Positions 39,982 to 42,146 of a stretch of 42,146 nt of DNA are shown piece by piece. Below the pieces are notes generated by a model. That model saw nothing but the letters and a program-made list of their open reading frames with translations. It ran no database searches and had not been told where the DNA came from. How positions within the stretch are numbered: the first letter of the stretch is position 1; each line of letters begins with the position of its first letter. Made by a program: the position numbers and the translations under genes. Source of the DNA: Candidatus Woesearchaeota archaeon (GTDB lineage: Archaea > Nanobdellota > Nanobdellia > Woesearchaeales > ARS49); assembly GCA_030750765.1 (NCBI GenBank), contig JASMHM010000004.1, positions 67,835 to 109,980 of the forward strand, read 5' to 3'.

Positions 39982-40710
39982 TTATTTCCTCTTCATCGCT
40001 TTTTCTATGTCTTCGCGGCTTAGTTTTGTGAACTTTCTGTCGCTTTTTCTGATGCAAGCGGCTTCTACGCGATCTAGATTGAGCCGCTTTTCTAGTAGTT
40101 TGTTAAGAGCGCCCATGGCTATGGCGAGTCCTTCTTCGATGGTTATCTTTTCGTTGTATTCCTTTTGGAGTATCTCTTCGATCTCTGCCTCTCCTTCTCC
40201 GATGACTGCTGCCTTGTATTGGAAGAAAATACCCGTAGGATCGGTCTCGAATAGGCGTGCTTCGCCGTCTGGGTCGATACCGCCTAGGATTACGCTAACA
40301 CCAAATGGTCGTAGTCCGCCACTTTGGGTGCAGATCTGCATTAGATTGCAGATTTCTTTTACAACAGAAACTGAATCGATCTCTGAGTCGAACTGCACGC
40401 GGTGTTGCTGTGCCTTCACTTGGGCTCTTTCGATCAGCACTCTTGCATCGCTTAGTATGCCAGATGCTGCTGCGCCAAGATGTTCGTCTATTTCGAAAAC
40501 TTTTTCTACGCTTTCTGGTATGATGAATTTGTCTACTATTCTTTTGTCTGCGATGAATACGATACCGTCAGAGCACACCATGCCTATGGTGGTGCTGCCT
40601 TGTTTGACTGTTTTCTTTGCGTATTCTACTTGTAAGAGTCTGCCATCGGGGCTGAACATGGTGATGGCTCTGTCATATCCCATTAGTTGGTGGGGCATGG
40701 GTTGTTGCAT
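39982..40710 (-). CDS. psmA: Proteasome alpha subunit
   Basis: 242 aa. MGYDRAITMFSPDGRLLQVE and YAKKTVKQGSTTIGMVCSDG are the alpha-type signature with the gate residues in the N-terminus. KAAVIGEGEAEIEEILQKEY follows. Heptamers of alpha cap the 20S beta rings. The ATG overlaps the pop5 stop (TAATG). Confidence 0.96.
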   Translation of the reverse strand: MQQPMPHQLMGYDRAITMFSPDGRLLQVEYAKKTVKQGSTTIGMVCSDGIVFIADKRIVDKFIIPESVEKVFEIDEHLGAAASGILSDARVLIERAQVKAQQHRVQFDSEIDSVSVVKEICNLMQICTQSGGLRPFGVSVILGGIDPDGEARLFETDPTGIFFQYKAAVIGEGEAEIEEILQKEYNEKITIEEGLAIAMGALNKLLEKRLNLDRVEAACIRKSDRKFTKLSREDIEKAMKRK

Positions 40711-41036
40711 TATAGGATCTCCTTCATGTTTTTGATCATTCCGCTTGTTTTTAGTGTGTTTATCGTGCTGGGTTGGTTGTTAATGCTTGTCACAAAGCTG
40801 GTGTCTGCTATTAGGTTGGTTACTTGTTTGTGGCTAACGCGTAAGATGCCTTTTTGGCTTGTTTGGTTCCATGCAGGCATGCTTAACTCTTGTCTTGCCA
40901 ATCCTTGCACTCCTTCTTGTTCTAGTACTGACTGCTGGATGGCTTGCCATACTTGTTTTTGTTGTGCCGGTTTCCCTAACACTTCAAAAGCAACGTAGCG
41001 TCTTTTGCTTCGTAACGTTGGTAACAACGGTTTCAT
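40710..41036 (-). CDS. rnp2: RNase P protein component 2 (Pop5)
   Basis: 108 aa. MKPLLPTLRSKRRYVAFEVL and WNQTSQKGILRVSHKQVTNL fit the Pop5/Rpp14 family, which helps RNase P RNA cleave tRNA leaders. It opens the exosome/proteasome operon, as in many archaea. The promoter is unclear: a TATA-like TTTTTAAAT at about 41105-41113 (minus strand) would leave a leader of about 45 nt. The partner Rpp30 is not in the window. Confidence 0.88.
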   Translation of the reverse strand: MKPLLPTLRSKRRYVAFEVLGKPAQQKQVWQAIQQSVLEQEGVQGLARQELSMPAWNQTSQKGILRVSHKQVTNLIADTSFVTSINNQPSTINTLKTSGMIKNMKEIL

Positions 41037-41047
41037 AGTGTGCTACG

Positions 41048-41066
41048 AGAAAAAAGTCTTTTTTCT
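41048..41066. repeat. Inverted repeat AGAAAAAAG-T-CTTTTTTCT
   Basis: Perfect 9-bp dyad with a one-base centre just before pop5. It gives T-runs on both strands and could form a hairpin in the pop5 leader or attenuate transcription. The rest of 41067-41260 holds weak hairpins (AAGGA/TCCTT at 41160-41176; TCTTA/TAAGA near 41200-41218) and a 16-codon ORF, without clear function. Confidence 0.45.
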
Positions 41067-41296
41067 TTCACGCTTCTCTCTCTTGTTCAAGGAAACGGTG
41101 GTCCATTTAAAAACCTTACGTTTGCGGGTTTGTTTAAAAAGAAGGAGCGAATGCCTGCACAAGGAGCTAAGATCCTTATTGATCTGTGGGAGAAATACTA
41201 ACTCTTAACGCGCATAAGAATGCCATGTTCCGAAGACTAAAGGGGATTGAATTTAGGAAGATTTAAATACGAGTTTTTTTTTTAAGAAGCTTGTTT

Positions 41297-42146
41297 ATGG
41301 CAAAAGAAACTAATCTTGGTGTCATGGTTGTTGTTTTTATTGTAGGTATTGCCTTAGGTGCAGGTCTTAATGGTGGTGGTTTTGTTGGTAATGTAGGACA
41401 TGATCTTAATTATTCAGATCCTCTACCTCCTCCCTCACCTACAGATTCATATGCTGTTGCTCCAGATCCTGTGCCTGTTCCTTCGCCTACTGATTCGGGG
41501 TCGTCGTATCCTTCTTCAGATCCTTTACCTCCTCCCTCACCTACAGATTCATATGCTGTTGCTCCAGATCCTTTGCCTGTTCCTTCGCCTACTGATTCTG
41601 GGTCGTCGTATCCTTCCTCGAATAATATACCTGATCCGGATCCTGTACCTGCAGGGGATTCTTCAACAACGCAAAGTGATGGTCCTCAACTTTGTCCAGA
41701 AGGAACCTATGAGGTGCGGCGACATGGACGTATAGATCAATGCTTTTCTGGTCTTGCAAGCCTCCAAAGGTATGTTGAGGACGAAGCTCCTAGATTAAGA
41801 TTTTGTGACGGCGCTGACGCCGACGCGAATCTTGGTTATGAATTATATTGGGTGTATCAAAAAGCTGGAGGTACTGATAAGCAGGGGGATATTTGTGCAA
41901 AACAACCCTATTGTGGAGATGGTGTTTGTGGTGCTGGTGAAGAACGAGTAGAAGTACCATGTAGTGATAATGGATATGCTGGTTTTGTAACGGGCTTTGT
42001 TACACACCCAGCAACCTGTAAATGTTACAAATGTCAAAAAGAAAGCTGCAACGACGTATTTGGGGCGAATAACTGGGATGCCTGTCCTGCTGACAAAGGT
42101 GGAAAAGCTCCTTTTTGTTGTGCAAAAAGTGCAGATTGTAACCAAC
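41297..42146 (+). CDS. Secreted surface protein with repeated Pro-rich stalk (partial, runs off the end)
   Basis: 283 complete codons are open to the window end with no stop, so it is partial at the 3' end. Leaderless start behind TATA GATTTAAATAC (about 41262-41272). An N-terminal hydrophobic helix (LGVMVVVFIVGIALGAGLNG) anchors or exports it. Then an exact-pattern 34-aa Pro/Ser-rich unit occurs twice, followed by a Cys-rich globular region with YCGDGVCGAGEE (the Cys knot seen in the 822-aa protein), CKCYKC and PFCCAKSADC. Codons end in T unusually often (GGT, GTT, GAT, CCT), unlike the ribosomal and enzyme genes here. It is probably another exposed protein of the surface family. Confidence 0.75.
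   Translation, partial: MAKETNLGVMVVVFIVGIALGAGLNGGGFVGNVGHDLNYSDPLPPPSPTDSYAVAPDPVPVPSPTDSGSSYPSSDPLPPPSPTDSYAVAPDPLPVPSPTDSGSSYPSSNNIPDPDPVPAGDSSTTQSDGPQLCPEGTYEVRRHGRIDQCFSGLASLQRYVEDEAPRLRFCDGADADANLGYELYWVYQKAGGTDKQGDICAKQPYCGDGVCGAGEERVEVPCSDNGYAGFVTGFVTHPATCKCYKCQKESCNDVFGANNWDACPADKGGKAPFCCAKSADCNQ
41414..41617 (+). repeat. 102-bp tandem repeat coding for a Pro-rich stalk (2 copies)
   Basis: Units 41414-41515 and 41516-41617 differ at only four positions, all small changes (CTA/TTA, GTG/TTG, TCG/TCT, TCT/TCC codons). Each codes for 34 residues beginning SDPLPPPSPTDSYAVAPDP. A recent in-frame duplication that lengthens the stalk. Confidence 0.92.

Noticed and set aside
40007-40735. 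242-aa frame opposite the proteasome alpha gene
   Set aside because: Antisense shadow with Ser/Pro-rich low-complexity content; psmA is certain.
41150-41200. 16-codon ORF MPAQGAKILIDLWEKY
   Set aside because: It has a possible RBS but the TATA spacing does not fit, and it is too short to support without conservation.
1-42146. CRISPR array, IS element, integrase or toxin-antitoxin pair
   Set aside because: No evenly spaced repeats, transposase motif or terminal inverted repeats seen. The AbrB-like protein could recall an antitoxin, but the coupled gene is a large secreted protein, not a toxin.

Overview
The window is a gene-dense piece of an archaeal chromosome. Ribosomal proteins L37e, L44e and S27e, aIF2-alpha, Nop10, Sm-like protein, GINS, PAC2, proteasome alpha, the exosome Rrp4/Rrp41/Rrp42 block, RpoK and RNase P Pop5 are all archaeal. 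Most genes have a TATA box about 25-30 bp before the start codon, so many transcripts are probably leaderless. Many small surface proteins, a bacterial-type Lgt with lipobox proteins, a GT3 glycogen synthase and very tight packing suggest a DPANN lineage, perhaps Woesearchaeota-like. That placement is inference.

Layout. 1-2.8 kb (minus): AbrB-like regulator, secreted propeller/Ig-like protein and a glycosyltransferase that runs off the left edge, chained by ATGA overlaps; two 31-bp repeats lie upstream. 2.8-4.1 kb: Sm-like protein + L37e, two small genes and tRNA-Leu(TAG). 4.1-7.9 kb: a candidate structured RNA, the S-layer protein with a long leader, and a TM-helix protein. 7.9-9.8 kb: GINS with a degenerate HAD protein, then two tandem 106-aa paralogues. 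9.8-13.2 kb: L44e-S27e-aIF2alpha-Nop10 and PAC2, with an inverted, apparently frameshifted metallopeptidase gene between Nop10 and PAC2. 13.2-18.7 kb: orphan solute-binding lipoprotein opposite a TrmB regulator, enolase + PRPP synthetase, sugar-nucleotide/uronate-type dehydrogenase and cupin. 18.7-22.3 kb (minus): phosphoglycerate-mutase-like protein coupled to GT3 glycogen synthase, and a Cys-rich lipoprotein. 22.3-28.3 kb: YvcK/CofD-like protein, peroxiredoxin, Ca2+-ATPase, a beta-rich secreted protein with a small partner, and a second TrmB. 28.3-31.1 kb (minus): small TM protein, a 34-aa membrane microprotein, 6-TM protein, Lgt and a cupredoxin-like lipoprotein. 31.2-37.4 kb: zinc ribbon, HTH protein, membrane protein, then two large Cys-rich surface proteins that share modules with the S-layer protein. 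37.4-41.0 kb (minus): Pop5-PsmA-Rrp4-Rrp41-Rrp42-RpoK-DUF357. 41.3 kb to the end: another surface protein with a repeated Pro-rich stalk, cut by the window.

Together the window combines conserved information-processing operons, lower glycolysis and glycogen synthesis, and a large cell-surface programme (S-layer, Cys-rich proteins, lipoproteins and the enzyme that would lipidate them). The least explained items are the microprotein-Lgt operon, the degenerate HAD next to GINS, the candidate RNA before the S-layer gene, the A8 frameshift in the metallopeptidase, and the S-layer-module family. No CRISPR array, IS element, integrase or rRNA was seen.
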